From Halapricum salinum (GTDB lineage Archaea > Halobacteriota > Halobacteria > Halobacteriales > Haloarculaceae): a DNA stretch of 64,000 nucleotides. The notes under the pieces are model-generated. The model saw only the letters and a program-made list of their open reading frames with translations. It did not search any database and was not told the DNA's origin. The translations under genes were made by a program, and so were the position numbers. Below, piece after piece: positions 52,082 through 61,569 of the stretch. The first letter of the stretch is position 1, and each line of letters begins with the position of its first letter. Location of the stretch: assembly GCF_004799665.1 (NCBI RefSeq), contig NZ_CP031310.1, forward strand, positions 1,790,887 through 1,854,886, in the 5' to 3' direction.

Positions 52082-53446
52082 TCAGATCGCCCCACTCGTT
52101 GCGAGCACTCCGATCACAAAGAGAACTGCCGTGATGATACTCCCCACTAACAGTGGCTTGTTCTCCATCGCTTTCCTGTGGATCGGCATAGCTTCGTACT
52201 GTTCACGGAAGGTGTCGCGGTTGTCCTCGTCATAGAAGTATTTCGTCTTCAGCGCGAATCGCTCCGTGACGGCACACCCAGTGCAGACCGGTTCACCTTC
52301 AAGGCGTTCGGCCTTGATGTGATCGGTGCAACTGATGCTGCCGCAGTTCGCACAGTACGTGTAGGTCTCATCGCCACCGCTTGTGTCACAGTGCACGCAG
52401 CGGTGGATACCGTCTTCAGTGGTGACGCGTGACGGGCCGGCCGCGAAATACTCGTAAGGGTAGGTGTACTGCTGGAGATCAGTTGTCTGCCAGACTTCAG
52501 GCAGATACACGGGTTCGATCGATTGCACCGAGATGTCTGAAAGGTTCGGTTCGCAGGTCTTGGTGTAGGTGACGTTGTTGTCGCCGGTGTACTGGACTGT
52601 CGTCGTGTGATGCTCCTGGAGACGATCGACCGCCCAGTCTTTGTACTCTGTCTGGGTCTGCCCGAAGCGTTTCTCCTCGAGTTCATCGAATACATCGCCG
52701 AACCGATCGGTGTCCAGTTCGACCGCTGCGTGCCTGTTCTCCGAGACGAGCCGCGCCACAGTGTCGTCAGCGACCGACGGCTGGCCCCGGTCTGCATGCA
52801 CGACGAACCGGGTGCGCTCGTTAATCCGATGGATCACGCCGACACTCGTCTCGAACACCGCGTCCGTGTCAGCCGTGATTTCGACGACCGGCCGAAACAC
52901 CGCCCGGCTGTACGGCTCGGGCAACTCAGCAGCCTCAATATTTTCGACGTCACGGAAGGCCGCTTCGACCGGAGCGTTGACCGACGCCGCCGGGTCGTAC
53001 GGGCGTAGCGTCATGTCGCACAGAATCTCGATTCGGCCGTTATACAGATCGAGCCCGATCTCGTCGGCGATCTCACGGAGATCCTCGCCATCGATCAACT
53101 CAACCGGATACGGGTCGTCGTTCTTCCGCAATCGGTCGGCGTATTCTTCGGCAGGCCCCGTGAACCGCCCCGTCGTCGCCACCATTCCGCGTTTCGGCCC
53201 GTCGAACTCGAATGTCGCGACCGCCGAATGCAGCTTCTGCACGACCGGGCGGCCGACCGTGTCGGTGTGTTTGCACTCAACGACCACGCCACGCCGCGTC
53301 CCGTCCACAACCTCCTCCATCAGAATGTCCCGCCCCTCGTCGGCCGTTCGCTCGGCCTGCCGGACGTTCTCGTACCCGAGATTCCGAAAGACGTCCTCCA
53401 TCACGTCCTCGAACTCGAACCCCGAGAGATCGTCCAGAACAGCCAT
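52082..53446 (-). CDS. Mrr-type restriction endonuclease, zinc-finger containing and tail-anchored
   Basis: A 454-aa protein. The N-terminal Mrr_cat domain is complete: GFEFEDVMEDVFRNLGYENV, TADEGRDILMEE (D40), RGVVVECKHTD (E57-C-K59), and VVQKLHSAVATFEFDGPKRG. A middle domain of 200 residues is unassigned. Near 350-395 there are zinc knuckles (HRCVHCDTSG, YCANCGSISCTDH, VCTGCAV). The C-terminus is one TM helix (LLVGSIITAVLFVIGVLATS). Mrr enzymes cut modified or foreign DNA; a membrane anchor would place it at the DNA entry site. ATG 53444-53446 opens directly on the domain. Confidence 0.85.
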   Translation of the reverse strand: MAVLDDLSGFEFEDVMEDVFRNLGYENVRQAERTADEGRDILMEEVVDGTRRGVVVECKHTDTVGRPVVQKLHSAVATFEFDGPKRGMVATTGRFTGPAEEYADRLRKNDDPYPVELIDGEDLREIADEIGLDLYNGRIEILCDMTLRPYDPAASVNAPVEAAFRDVENIEAAELPEPYSRAVFRPVVEITADTDAVFETSVGVIHRINERTRFVVHADRGQPSVADDTVARLVSENRHAAVELDTDRFGDVFDELEEKRFGQTQTEYKDWAVDRLQEHHTTTVQYTGDNNVTYTKTCEPNLSDISVQSIEPVYLPEVWQTTDLQQYTYPYEYFAAGPSRVTTEDGIHRCVHCDTSGGDETYTYCANCGSISCTDHIKAERLEGEPVCTGCAVTERFALKTKYFYDEDNRDTFREQYEAMPIHRKAMENKPLLVGSIITAVLFVIGVLATSGAI

Positions 53447-53673
53447 CTTCTATCCCAACACCATCATCTCCGCCACCAAATCAATTTCCCAGCACGCACC
53501 CGTTGGCTTCGGAGAAGGTGCTGGCAGCCAATACACGGCTACACTCCAACACTGACGCACGCCGAATACACAACCCGGCACCATTCAATAATCGGCTGGC
53601 AATTAAGATTCGCGACAGCGAAGACGACGTGCACGCACTCTCAGCGGTAGTGACGGCCGGACAAATTATACAG

Positions 53674-55113
53674 ATGCGGCCGGTACCCCAACCAGTGAGT
53701 CTTTATACCGCCCGCACGACGGTCACCGCGATCGCGGTCGCCTTCCTCATCGTGCTTGCCGGCTGTTCCACCGGTGTCGGCCCAGACACCACACCCGCGC
53801 CGACAACTGACGACGACCTGTCCCAGACCACGACTGGCACTACGGACGCCAACGGCACACTGGAGGTTCATTTCATCAACGTCGGTCAATCGGTGAGTAC
53901 GCTTGTTGTCGGGCCAACTGGCGAAACGATGCTTATCGATAGTGGGCACTACCGTGATGACGGCGAGTACGTCCTCCAATATTTGCAGCGACACAATATC
54001 GACCGCATCGACTACCTCATCACCTCCCACAACGACGCGGATCACATCGGGGGCAATGCAGCGATCATCGAGTACTTCGAGACGGAAGCCGACGGGATCG
54101 GCGCTGTCTACGACCCAGGGATCGCTGCCAGCACACAAACCTACGCGGAGTATCTCGACGCGATCGAGGAGCACGATGTGACGCTGTATGAGACGCGTGA
54201 AGGCGACTCGATCCCGCTCGACGGCGTCGATGTCGCAGTGCTCGGCCCACCGGAGCCGTATCTCGAAAACGAGGCGCGCAACGAGAACAGCATCGTCCTC
54301 AAACTCACGCACGGCGAAACGAGTTTCCTGCTCACCGGCGACGCCGAAGACGACCAAGAAGCCTACCTCGTCGATACCTACGGCTCTCAACTCCAAGCAA
54401 CTGTGCTGAAAGCCGGCCACCACGGCTCATCGAGTTCCTCCAGCGAGTCATTCCTCGACACCGTCCAGCCCCAAGCCATCATCGTCTCCAGCGCCTACGA
54501 TTCACAGTACGGCCACCCAACTGAAGAGGTACTGGAACGGTTTGCTGATCGGTCGTTACCAACGTTCTGGACGGCCACGCATGGCGATATCGTGCTTGTC
54601 AGCGATGGGCAGGGCGTTTCCGTTCGGACACAGCAAGACGCGCCGACCGACCCGCAAGCACTGCGCGACGGTGCCCCTGTCGAACCGGGGACGAGCGGCG
54701 ACCTGGTTGAACGGCTGCGGCTTGGCGGCGAGCCAGTCACTGACCCGACAGCAACCACCGTTACCGACGGCGGAACGACCAGCGGCGAGTTGAGTGTCGC
54801 AACGATTCACGCTGACGCGGATGGTGACGACCGGGAGAATCTCAACGACGAGTACATTGTCTTTGAAAACACTGGCGACGAGTCAATAGATCTCTCGGGC
54901 TGGACAGTCACGGACGACGCTGGGCACACCTATACATTTCCTGCATTCACTCTAGATCCAAGCGCAACAGTGACGCTTCGAACGGGAAGCGGCACTGACA
55001 CAGCAACCGATTTGTACTGGGGTGCTAGTTCCCCAATCTGGAACAACGCCGGCGATACAGTCATCGTAACTAACAGTACCGGTGAACAAGTCCTCAGTGA
55101 AACCTACCCATGA
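53674..55113 (+). CDS. Lipoprotein with ComEC-type metallo-beta-lactamase and lamin-tail domains
   Basis: A 479-aa exported protein. ATG 53674 gives a signal peptide ending in a lipobox (FLIVLAGC, Cys31). The MBL domain follows: VHFINVGQSVSTLVVGPTGE, SHNDADHIGGN (HxxxDH), LLTGDAEDDQ, LKAGHHGSSSSSSESFLDTV. It is the ComEC-like extracellular nuclease branch. The last 90 residues form a lamin-tail-type beta sandwich (DEYIVFENTGDESIDLSGWT, SPIWNNAGDTVIVTNSTGEQ). It may process extracellular DNA. Its stop overlaps the DUF3006-like gene. Longer upstream frame to 53212 is rejected because the signal peptide would be internal. Confidence 0.85.
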   Translation: MRPVPQPVSLYTARTTVTAIAVAFLIVLAGCSTGVGPDTTPAPTTDDDLSQTTTGTTDANGTLEVHFINVGQSVSTLVVGPTGETMLIDSGHYRDDGEYVLQYLQRHNIDRIDYLITSHNDADHIGGNAAIIEYFETEADGIGAVYDPGIAASTQTYAEYLDAIEEHDVTLYETREGDSIPLDGVDVAVLGPPEPYLENEARNENSIVLKLTHGETSFLLTGDAEDDQEAYLVDTYGSQLQATVLKAGHHGSSSSSSESFLDTVQPQAIIVSSAYDSQYGHPTEEVLERFADRSLPTFWTATHGDIVLVSDGQGVSVRTQQDAPTDPQALRDGAPVEPGTSGDLVERLRLGGEPVTDPTATTVTDGGTTSGELSVATIHADADGDDRENLNDEYIVFENTGDESIDLSGWTVTDDAGHTYTFPAFTLDPSATVTLRTGSGTDTATDLYWGASSPIWNNAGDTVIVTNSTGEQVLSETYP

Positions 55114-55409
55114 CCGATATCACAACGCTTCCAGACGGTGAGTACACCGCCGTCGTCGATACCGTCGAAGACGGACTCGCAACCGTGTTTTTCGAACAAC
55201 ACGGCGACGAAGTCGGCGATGCGGTCCTCGAGGCATCAATCTTGCCTGAAGACGCCCGTCACGCCGACGCAGTCCTGACCGTCAAGATCACAAACGGAAA
55301 TCTTCTGGACGCAGAATACGACCCCGATCAATCCAAAGAGCGAGCTGACAAAGCACAAAGCCGCTTCGACCGGCTCTCCAAGCGACCACCATCAGACAAA
55401 GACACCTAA
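55110..55409 (+). CDS. DUF3006-like small protein
   Basis: A 99-aa protein overlapping the MBL gene by 4 nt (ATGA). The core EYTAVVDTVEDGLATVFFE fits the DUF3006 pattern of a small beta domain that begins with a VDRIE-like strand. DUF3006 genes are regularly found next to MBL/ComEC-like genes, so a shared role is likely, though unknown. Confidence 0.75.
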   Translation: MTDITTLPDGEYTAVVDTVEDGLATVFFEQHGDEVGDAVLEASILPEDARHADAVLTVKITNGNLLDAEYDPDQSKERADKAQSRFDRLSKRPPSDKDT

Positions 55410-55597
55410 ACAGCTTTTGCAAGAAAGTACCCGCTGACTTTTCTTCCATAGATCGATTATATCACTCACCACTGCTACGAAGTCCGTGCCGAATATAGAG
55501 GGTGTACGCAGCAGTATGTCTCCTGAAGGGTGAACACTGTTCAATCATCCCACTTGTATGCGGTAATTTCATCATCTGAAGCTGATTGTTGTTCTGC

Positions 55598-57745
55598 ATG
55601 AAGCTAGTCAACATTGAGATTGAACGCTTTCGGTCGATAAAAAACCAGACAGCAGAGGGCTCAATTGAATTTCAGGGCCTTGACTGTTTAGTTGGGGAGA
55701 ACAACGCTGGCAAGACAAACATTCTATCCGCGGTACGGTTCCTGCTCAGAGAAGAAAAGAAGCCGAATGACGAGGAGTTATTTTGGCAAAAACGGGATGA
55801 AGAAGTCGTCAAAGTGAGAGGTTTTTTCGAAATCAGTTCCGAGGATTTGGACCGAATCAAAGACGTCGAAAAACGAGACAGTGTCCGAGATGCCCTTATT
55901 TCTGAGTATGAGTCCTATAACAGGGTTCTGGGTATTTGTCGCCAGTTCGATGGTGAGGGAGATTCCAGTCCGTCATTCAAGCTTTTGCAGCGAGTACCAG
56001 AAGACGAAGATCTCCGGAAGAGTTCAATTGAGGAGGTACGGAACAAGCTCTGGAAGAAGCAGAAAACAGACACGAACTATTCAAAAGCCGATTATCGGAA
56101 AGAGATGGCGGACCGATATGAGCGATTGGCAGATATCATCCCCAGAGATAAGCAGCGTAACAAGGGTATCTGGACCAGCAAGTATCAAGAATTCGTCAAC
56201 CAAAACGAAGAAGAGCTTGCCATGACGATTGCCCCCACTGACTTTCCCCAAGGCACGGTAACTGTCGTTCGCGAGGATCTTCTCCCCGATGTCATCACGA
56301 TCCCGGCGGTCAAAGAGATGGATTCAACCACAAAGCGCGGTGGTGAAGTGGGGGAACTGGTCGATGCAATCTCTGAGGGCGTCAAAGAAGAACTCGACAA
56401 GAAACTGAAAGCACAGCTGGAGGGCTTCGACTTTCAGGACCATGACGGCATCACGAAAATCGAGAACCACATTACAGACCACCTCAGTGAAACATTCGAT
56501 GACCGCGAAGTCTCCTTTGACTTCCCCAGCTTTTCAATGAACTATATATTCTCCGGCGCAGACATCAAAATCGACGAAACACACCTCGACGGGTCACTCT
56601 CCAAAGAAAACGTCGGCGAAGGTGTCAAACGAACACTCATTTTCAGTCTCCTGCGAACACTTGCCGACCTCCAACAAGGACGCCTCAGCGTCACTACAGA
56701 CGAAGAGGACGACAAACGGAAAGCGCCACCACTCCTCATTCTCTTCGAGGAAGCTGAACTCTATCTTTACCCACAACTCCAGAAACAACTGCTCTCTGCT
56801 CTCTCTAAGATCACCGACAGCCAAAATCAGGTCATCTTCTCAACTCACTCCCCCGTTCTCATCGATCACACAATACTTGACACGATCAACATCGTTCGAA
56901 AAAACGACGCTGAAGCAACGACCGTCACTCAGTTCCACTCAGTACTGGTGCGAGAGGTTGACGAATCCGACCGGCCGCTTGTCACTGACCTCAATAGCGT
57001 CTCTGAATACATTTTCTCAGACCAAATCGTGCTCGTCGAGGGCGCCTGCGACCGCATTATCCTACAGAAGTTAGCGCCACACCTCGATAGTGAGTGGGAC
57101 TTCAGAACGTCCGGCATTCCAATAATGGAGGTTGGAGGAAAATCCGAAGTAACGCGCTTCCATAACTTCTTATCAGAACTCGGCATCACCACGTACTCCA
57201 TATTGGATATTGACGCCGTCCAAGACCAAATCGAGAACATCAGTGATGAACCAGCCTCCATCGAATTAGCAGAGGAACTGCAAGAAGCGGCCGAAGACGA
57301 ATTCGACAGCTCGGAATACAACCACAACAATCTCCCGACTGAAATCACACACGAATCGTGGGATAACGCATTTGACCGGCTTGAGGACCTCGAAGAGAAA
57401 ATTCGAAATGGAAACCCGGTAAATGAGAGCCATGCAGATATGGTGACGAAAGTCCTCGCCGCCTGCGAAACAAAGAACATTACTGATATCCTCCCGGCGT
57501 CAGCCGTTGAAGAACAACGGGTAGCGCTTGTTGAGGCCTTGCTTAAGGAAAACGTGCTGCTCCTGAGCGGTGAGATTGAGGACTATTACCCGAGGGATCA
57601 AGACATGGGCAAACGAGAAGCAGCTCTCGCCTTCGATCCCAAGACGGACTACGAAAATGTGGAACCACGTTCATTCTTTCAATCGCTCCCTAACCACGAA
57701 CGACCAGATGTAGACGTATTCCTACAACGAGTCTTCGAGAACTGA
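55598..57745 (+). CDS. OLD family ATP-dependent nuclease (ABC ATPase + TOPRIM)
   Basis: A 715-aa protein. The ABC-type ATPase has Walker A GENNAGKT (residues 33-40), signature-like region DGSLSKENVGEGVKRTLIFS, Walker B LLILFEEAELYLYPQLQKQL, and FSTHSPVLID (H-loop). The TOPRIM nuclease follows: DQIVLVEGACDRIILQKLAP (Glu) and YSILDIDAVQDQ (DxD). OLD proteins cut or nick DNA and serve in phage defence, alone or with a UvrD partner. No helicase gene follows, so it is a solitary OLD or its partner is elsewhere. Internal ATP-grip region is unusually basic for this genome. The ATG at 55598 opens MKLVNIEIERFRSIKN, the family's normal start. Confidence 0.88.
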   Translation: MKLVNIEIERFRSIKNQTAEGSIEFQGLDCLVGENNAGKTNILSAVRFLLREEKKPNDEELFWQKRDEEVVKVRGFFEISSEDLDRIKDVEKRDSVRDALISEYESYNRVLGICRQFDGEGDSSPSFKLLQRVPEDEDLRKSSIEEVRNKLWKKQKTDTNYSKADYRKEMADRYERLADIIPRDKQRNKGIWTSKYQEFVNQNEEELAMTIAPTDFPQGTVTVVREDLLPDVITIPAVKEMDSTTKRGGEVGELVDAISEGVKEELDKKLKAQLEGFDFQDHDGITKIENHITDHLSETFDDREVSFDFPSFSMNYIFSGADIKIDETHLDGSLSKENVGEGVKRTLIFSLLRTLADLQQGRLSVTTDEEDDKRKAPPLLILFEEAELYLYPQLQKQLLSALSKITDSQNQVIFSTHSPVLIDHTILDTINIVRKNDAEATTVTQFHSVLVREVDESDRPLVTDLNSVSEYIFSDQIVLVEGACDRIILQKLAPHLDSEWDFRTSGIPIMEVGGKSEVTRFHNFLSELGITTYSILDIDAVQDQIENISDEPASIELAEELQEAAEDEFDSSEYNHNNLPTEITHESWDNAFDRLEDLEEKIRNGNPVNESHADMVTKVLAACETKNITDILPASAVEEQRVALVEALLKENVLLLSGEIEDYYPRDQDMGKREAALAFDPKTDYENVEPRSFFQSLPNHERPDVDVFLQRVFEN

Positions 57746-57931
57746 TCTGATTGCGTGGGCTTATCTCACCAGACGCTTGGCTACCCTGTAGCAATCGGTC
57801 TGATACGGTCAATTTGTTTTTCTCCACATGATGGATGGGCATCCCGTGTTCAGCACGAACGTTGAAGTCTGTCATCGAGTGAGGGAATCATCACTGGGAC
57901 CCTCGAATATCGACTGTGTCGCTGATTTCTG

Positions 57932-58156
57932 TTAGCCGCTCCACTCCTTGTTGATCTGCGCGACAATACACACCGAGTCCAATCCCTGTTTGTCACTAAT
58001 CCGTTCGATCAACTCGGCAGCACGGTCCGCTCGCTCCGGTTCAAAGTGTCTTAACTCTAGCCGCCACTGCGACAACGCTTCAGCGATCAATAACCAATCT
58101 TGCGGGTGGAACTCCTCTGTCCGATCCATCGCCAGCAACTGCTGCCGACATCGCAT
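57932..58156 (-). CDS. Small helical hypothetical protein
   Basis: A 74-aa helical acidic protein from ATG 58154-58156 (MRCRQQLLAMDRTEEFHPQD), continuing WRLELRHFEPERADRAAELI. The frame is open further upstream but composition becomes Cys/Trp-rich and unlikely. Function unknown. Confidence 0.5.
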   Translation of the reverse strand: MRCRQQLLAMDRTEEFHPQDWLLIAEALSQWRLELRHFEPERADRAAELIERISDKQGLDSVCIVAQINKEWSG

Positions 58157-58780
58157 ATAAATCTCAGGCCGCGCAGCATCATGACTGCACAGAGATACTC
58201 CCCATAAGCAACGAATGCCCTGCAATTATTTCCGGGAGAATAACACGAATGCCCGTTCCAGAAAGTATTTACAGAAGAGCGTCGCGAACCCTAATTGTCG
58301 GTCCCCGCTTACGGAGGCCGACACTCCTGCCCGAAGCCCATCCCCCGACCAACTTTCCCCTCTGATTGCCACCGGTCGGGGGCTTTCGTTCCCCACCTGA
58401 ACAGCACCGTCGCGCAGCACCGGCATATCCCATCCCGGTATTCGCAGCAAACCCACTGAACCGTCCACGCAATCTGTGACCCTGCACTCATTCCCCACGA
58501 CTGGACCTCTTCGTTCTGAATGCTACCCGTATGCAACTACACGTGCAGCCTGCGGCGCCGATCTTGACCCGCTGTTTATTCCGGTTTGCTTCCACTGGAC
58601 TTTCTCGACAGTCCCGACTCGGGCCGCGTATCTATCGGTCCAACAGAAGCGGAGAAAAACACTGTCCCCGCTTCTGGGTAGAAACAACACCTACGCGGCG
58701 TTGTGTCACCGCTGATGATATCACCTGAGACGGGGTGTTGTGGACAGCACGTTTAGGGCGGCTGCCGTGCACGTTGCTGT
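58157..58780. other. Gene-free stretch, about 620 nt
   Basis: Several short frames on both strands, none with coherent codon use. One minus-strand frame (58309-58536) is Cys-rich but shows no recognised zinc motif spacing. Nothing else supported. Confidence 0.5.
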
Positions 58781-59494
58781 ATGAGCGAGCAGCGTCCAGG
58801 CTTTACAGACACCCCATATCACCCTGACTCGGACTACCGCGTGCACGATCCTGCACGGCCGCATCCCTCCTCAGTGACGCCAGCCGGCCCAGTAACCCAG
58901 GCCCCGCCCTCGGATGCGACCCCACTATTCAATGGCACAGACCTCGCCGGATGGGACGCCGCCGACGGCAGCGACCCTGAGTGGACCGTCGCAGACGGGG
59001 AGTTAGTCGTTGAACCCGGCGCCGGCGATATCCGCACCACGACTGCGCTCGGTGACTGCCAACTCCACATCGAATGGGCCACCCCCGCAGACCCAGGCGA
59101 CGCCGAGTACCCCGGCAACAGCGGCGTGTTCCTCGCGGATCGCTACGAACTCCAGATCCTGGACTGCTCACAGACCACGATTTACGCTGACGGCTGGGTC
59201 GGCGCCATCTACGGCCAACACCCGCCAAGCGTGGATGCCAGCCTCCCCTCAGGCGAGTGGCAATCATTCGACATCGTGTGGCGACGCCCACGCTTCGACG
59301 ACGACACACTCACGGCTCCAGCACGCATCACCGCCTTCCACAACGGCGTCCTCATCCATCGTGAATCCGAGCCGTTCGGCCCGACAACCTACCGCGACTA
59401 CCTTGACTACGAACCGCACGGCCCAGCACCGCTGCGCCTCCAAGACCACGGCTTCCGGGTTCGCTTCCGAAACATCTGGTCCCGCTCACTGTAA
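58781..59494 (+). CDS. DUF1080 (3-keto-disaccharide hydrolase-like) domain protein
   Basis: A 237-aa single-domain protein with a concanavalin-like fold. DUF1080 motifs are clear: TPLFNGTDLAGWDAADGSDP, NSGVFLADRYELQILDC, GWVGAIYGQHPPSVDASLPS, GEWQSFDIVWRRPRF, and PAPLRLQDHGFRVRFRNIWS. In bacteria these proteins act on keto sugars at the cell surface; here no signal peptide is visible, so it may be cytoplasmic. The N-terminal 45 residues are Pro-rich and probably disordered. No sugar genes are adjacent. Confidence 0.8.
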   Translation: MSEQRPGFTDTPYHPDSDYRVHDPARPHPSSVTPAGPVTQAPPSDATPLFNGTDLAGWDAADGSDPEWTVADGELVVEPGAGDIRTTTALGDCQLHIEWATPADPGDAEYPGNSGVFLADRYELQILDCSQTTIYADGWVGAIYGQHPPSVDASLPSGEWQSFDIVWRRPRFDDDTLTAPARITAFHNGVLIHRESEPFGPTTYRDYLDYEPHGPAPLRLQDHGFRVRFRNIWSRSL

Positions 59495-59658
59495 CGTGGT
59501 TTCCTGCGACACTTATTCAAGCAGTTCTACAACTGTTTCTTCGACAGCATTCATCTCAATTGTTCCAATAGACGTTGTTGTCCCGAATTCCGGAAATCTA
59601 GTTATAGATGAGAAGTTTGAGAGGGAGACCCAAGGTGCTCGCTGCTGATGGTTCTGGT

Positions 59659-59963
59659 ATGGACTGTCCAATTTGCGGTGCGTCGATCGGGGAGTCAACG
59701 TATCCGAACCAGGTGTGTGAGGCCTGCGACGAGCGAGCTGTGAACGCCGACGGCGACGACCCATGGCACGGCTGGCCACCTGGCGAACGCCCCGACGCAG
59801 AGGACGGAACGATCCAGATGCCGCCAGACCGCGGCGAAACCCCGTGTTCATCGACGGCCAGCAATGCTGGCGCCGATACCGCTTCGGCGGCTGGATCACC
59901 ATGCTCGACGAACACGACTGCGACACCATCGAAGAGTTCTACGAGACGCACGACATCATGTAA
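59659..59963 (+). pseudogene. Zinc-ribbon protein gene with a frameshift
   Basis: The first frame from ATG 59659 reads [40 protein letters not shown], ending sensibly at PPDRGE. The next frame continues [39 protein letters not shown] and stops at 59963. The shift is at about 59838-59842 in gcgaaaccccgtgttc, where one extra A or C would restore ENPVFIDG. Otherwise a typical haloarchaeal 4-Cys ribbon protein of 101 residues. May be a real lesion or an assembly error. Confidence 0.65.
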
Positions 59964-60213
59964 CTCCGCTGCCGATCGTGGTCGTATCGGTACATCTTAA
60001 CGAACACAGACTCCAGATCATCTTCTCCGATCACAAGATCATGCCGTACCGACTACGTGGGTATACCGGCTTCAGCACTGACAACGGGATTGTTTCACCG
60101 CGTGCTCAGTACAGATGTCCCCGATGTCGAACCTCCGCAACCCTTTAGCCGTTTTCGCTGGCTTTGCGTTCGAAGGTACCCGACAGCTGTGGTGGAGTAT
60201 GGAGTGCGGTGAT

Positions 60214-61569
60214 TCAATCTCGGATGCGGCGTGTTCGGGTACTTGATGATTGGGATCCGTCGTTGTTTGTATAGGCTTTCCAGTGGCCTTCCAGCGTGAG
60301 GTCAGAGTGTTCTGGATGGGTGATGACGGTTTGACCGTCGTCTTGTTCAACGACGTCGTGGCGAGTTCCGTTGAGGTCCTCGAAGTTCGTCGCTTGTTTC
60401 ATCTGAACGAAAAATATATCGCCTTGCCGGATCACTTTACGCCCTTCCTCACGGTAGTTTTGGACCTCAGCCGGCGTGATGAAGTCCAGTGCTTCATCGA
60501 CGGTTTCATGCGTTGTGTAGACCTGCTGGCACCAGATTTGGTCGTCATCTTGACCGATCAGCCACGCGCGTTCTGACTTCCCCCGCATGGAGCTTCGATA
60601 GTAGCTGGCTTGCCCGAGATTGACCAAGAGCATCTGTCGCTCAGGGTCGAAGTCTCGGAACTCGGTCCAAGCTTTCACGTACCGGTTGCTGTACCCGCCA
60701 TCACCAGACTGAAGCTTGATGATGTGAGCTTTCTCTTTGGCTTCACCACGCCCAATTGCAACGTCCAGTGCTTCCTTGTCCGAGGACGTGCAGGAGGCGT
60801 CTCGAGATTCGACTTCGATCAGACCGGCCTTTGCGGCGATCGTTTCTAGGGGCTGGTGGCTGAATGAGTAGCCCCCTGCATCGACAGTCAGGGTACCGGT
60901 TCCGTATCTGGATTCGATGGTGACCGTCGATTCGTCTTCGAGCACGTAGACATCAGGCTGCATGTACTTTCCCGGCAGTTTTCCGCTGTCGGTAGTGGCG
61001 TTTTCTATCGAGACGGTTGTGACTGGCTCTGACTCATCTTTTTCGCGCTGAGTGAATGTGCCAGCGTCTCCCTGCCACCAACGCTTTGTGACTGTCTCTC
61101 CAGGTTGGCCGAAGAATTCGGCCATGGTTGCGTCGGCGGTTTCATCTAGTTCTGTACTGGTCTCGGCGACGACCGAGTCTGCGTGGTCTTTGATTCGAGT
61201 CCTGAGTATCTCTCCGATGAATTCTTTCCGGCGTGCCGGGTGGAGCCGCTGGAGATCGTGTTCCTCCTGAAGGTTACGGACAGTTGATTCGTCGATTCCG
61301 ACAGCGTCTTGTAGTGTTTTGAGTTCGGCTGTTGAATCGGTTGTCACGCTGAGAGATCCTCGGGCTCCGGCCGAAAGCGCGCTTGACTGGCTCGCGATAG
61401 TGTCGGCTTTTTGACTGGCGGCTTGCCGACGTTTGTCTTTCTCTAGGGCGTCGCGCACCCTCGCTCTGATATCGTCGATACTAGTCGTTGTGAGGGTGAT
61501 TGGTACGTATTTCGCGTTCTGTTCTGCTTCGTCGGTGTTGTCGGCGTTTGGTTCGCTGATGTGTTCCAT
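60214..61569 (-). CDS. Large hypothetical protein, 451 aa
   Basis: A 451-aa protein with no family I recognise. The N-terminal 190 residues are helical (TTSIDDIRARVRDALEKDKR, ADTIASQSSALS), with TVRNLQEEHDLQRLHPARRK reminiscent of an HTH. The middle is beta-rich (DVYVLEDESTVTIESRYGTG). The C-terminal part, RKVIRQGDIFFVQMKQATNF, DVVEQDDGQTVITHPEHSDL, resembles a small barrel. ATG 61567-61569 opens MEHISEPNADN. Possibly an element-borne gene, as neighbours are unrelated. Confidence 0.7.
   Translation of the reverse strand: MEHISEPNADNTDEAEQNAKYVPITLTTTSIDDIRARVRDALEKDKRRQAASQKADTIASQSSALSAGARGSLSVTTDSTAELKTLQDAVGIDESTVRNLQEEHDLQRLHPARRKEFIGEILRTRIKDHADSVVAETSTELDETADATMAEFFGQPGETVTKRWWQGDAGTFTQREKDESEPVTTVSIENATTDSGKLPGKYMQPDVYVLEDESTVTIESRYGTGTLTVDAGGYSFSHQPLETIAAKAGLIEVESRDASCTSSDKEALDVAIGRGEAKEKAHIIKLQSGDGGYSNRYVKAWTEFRDFDPERQMLLVNLGQASYYRSSMRGKSERAWLIGQDDDQIWCQQVYTTHETVDEALDFITPAEVQNYREEGRKVIRQGDIFFVQMKQATNFEDLNGTRHDVVEQDDGQTVITHPEHSDLTLEGHWKAYTNNDGSQSSSTRTRRIRD

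Noticed and set aside
55598-57745. Gabija system (GajA-GajB)
   Set aside because: Only the OLD-type gene is present; no adjacent UvrD-type GajB.
58226-58536. Cys-rich minus-strand small protein
   Set aside because: Several competing frames, no recognised Cys spacing and no promoter; kept as gene-free.
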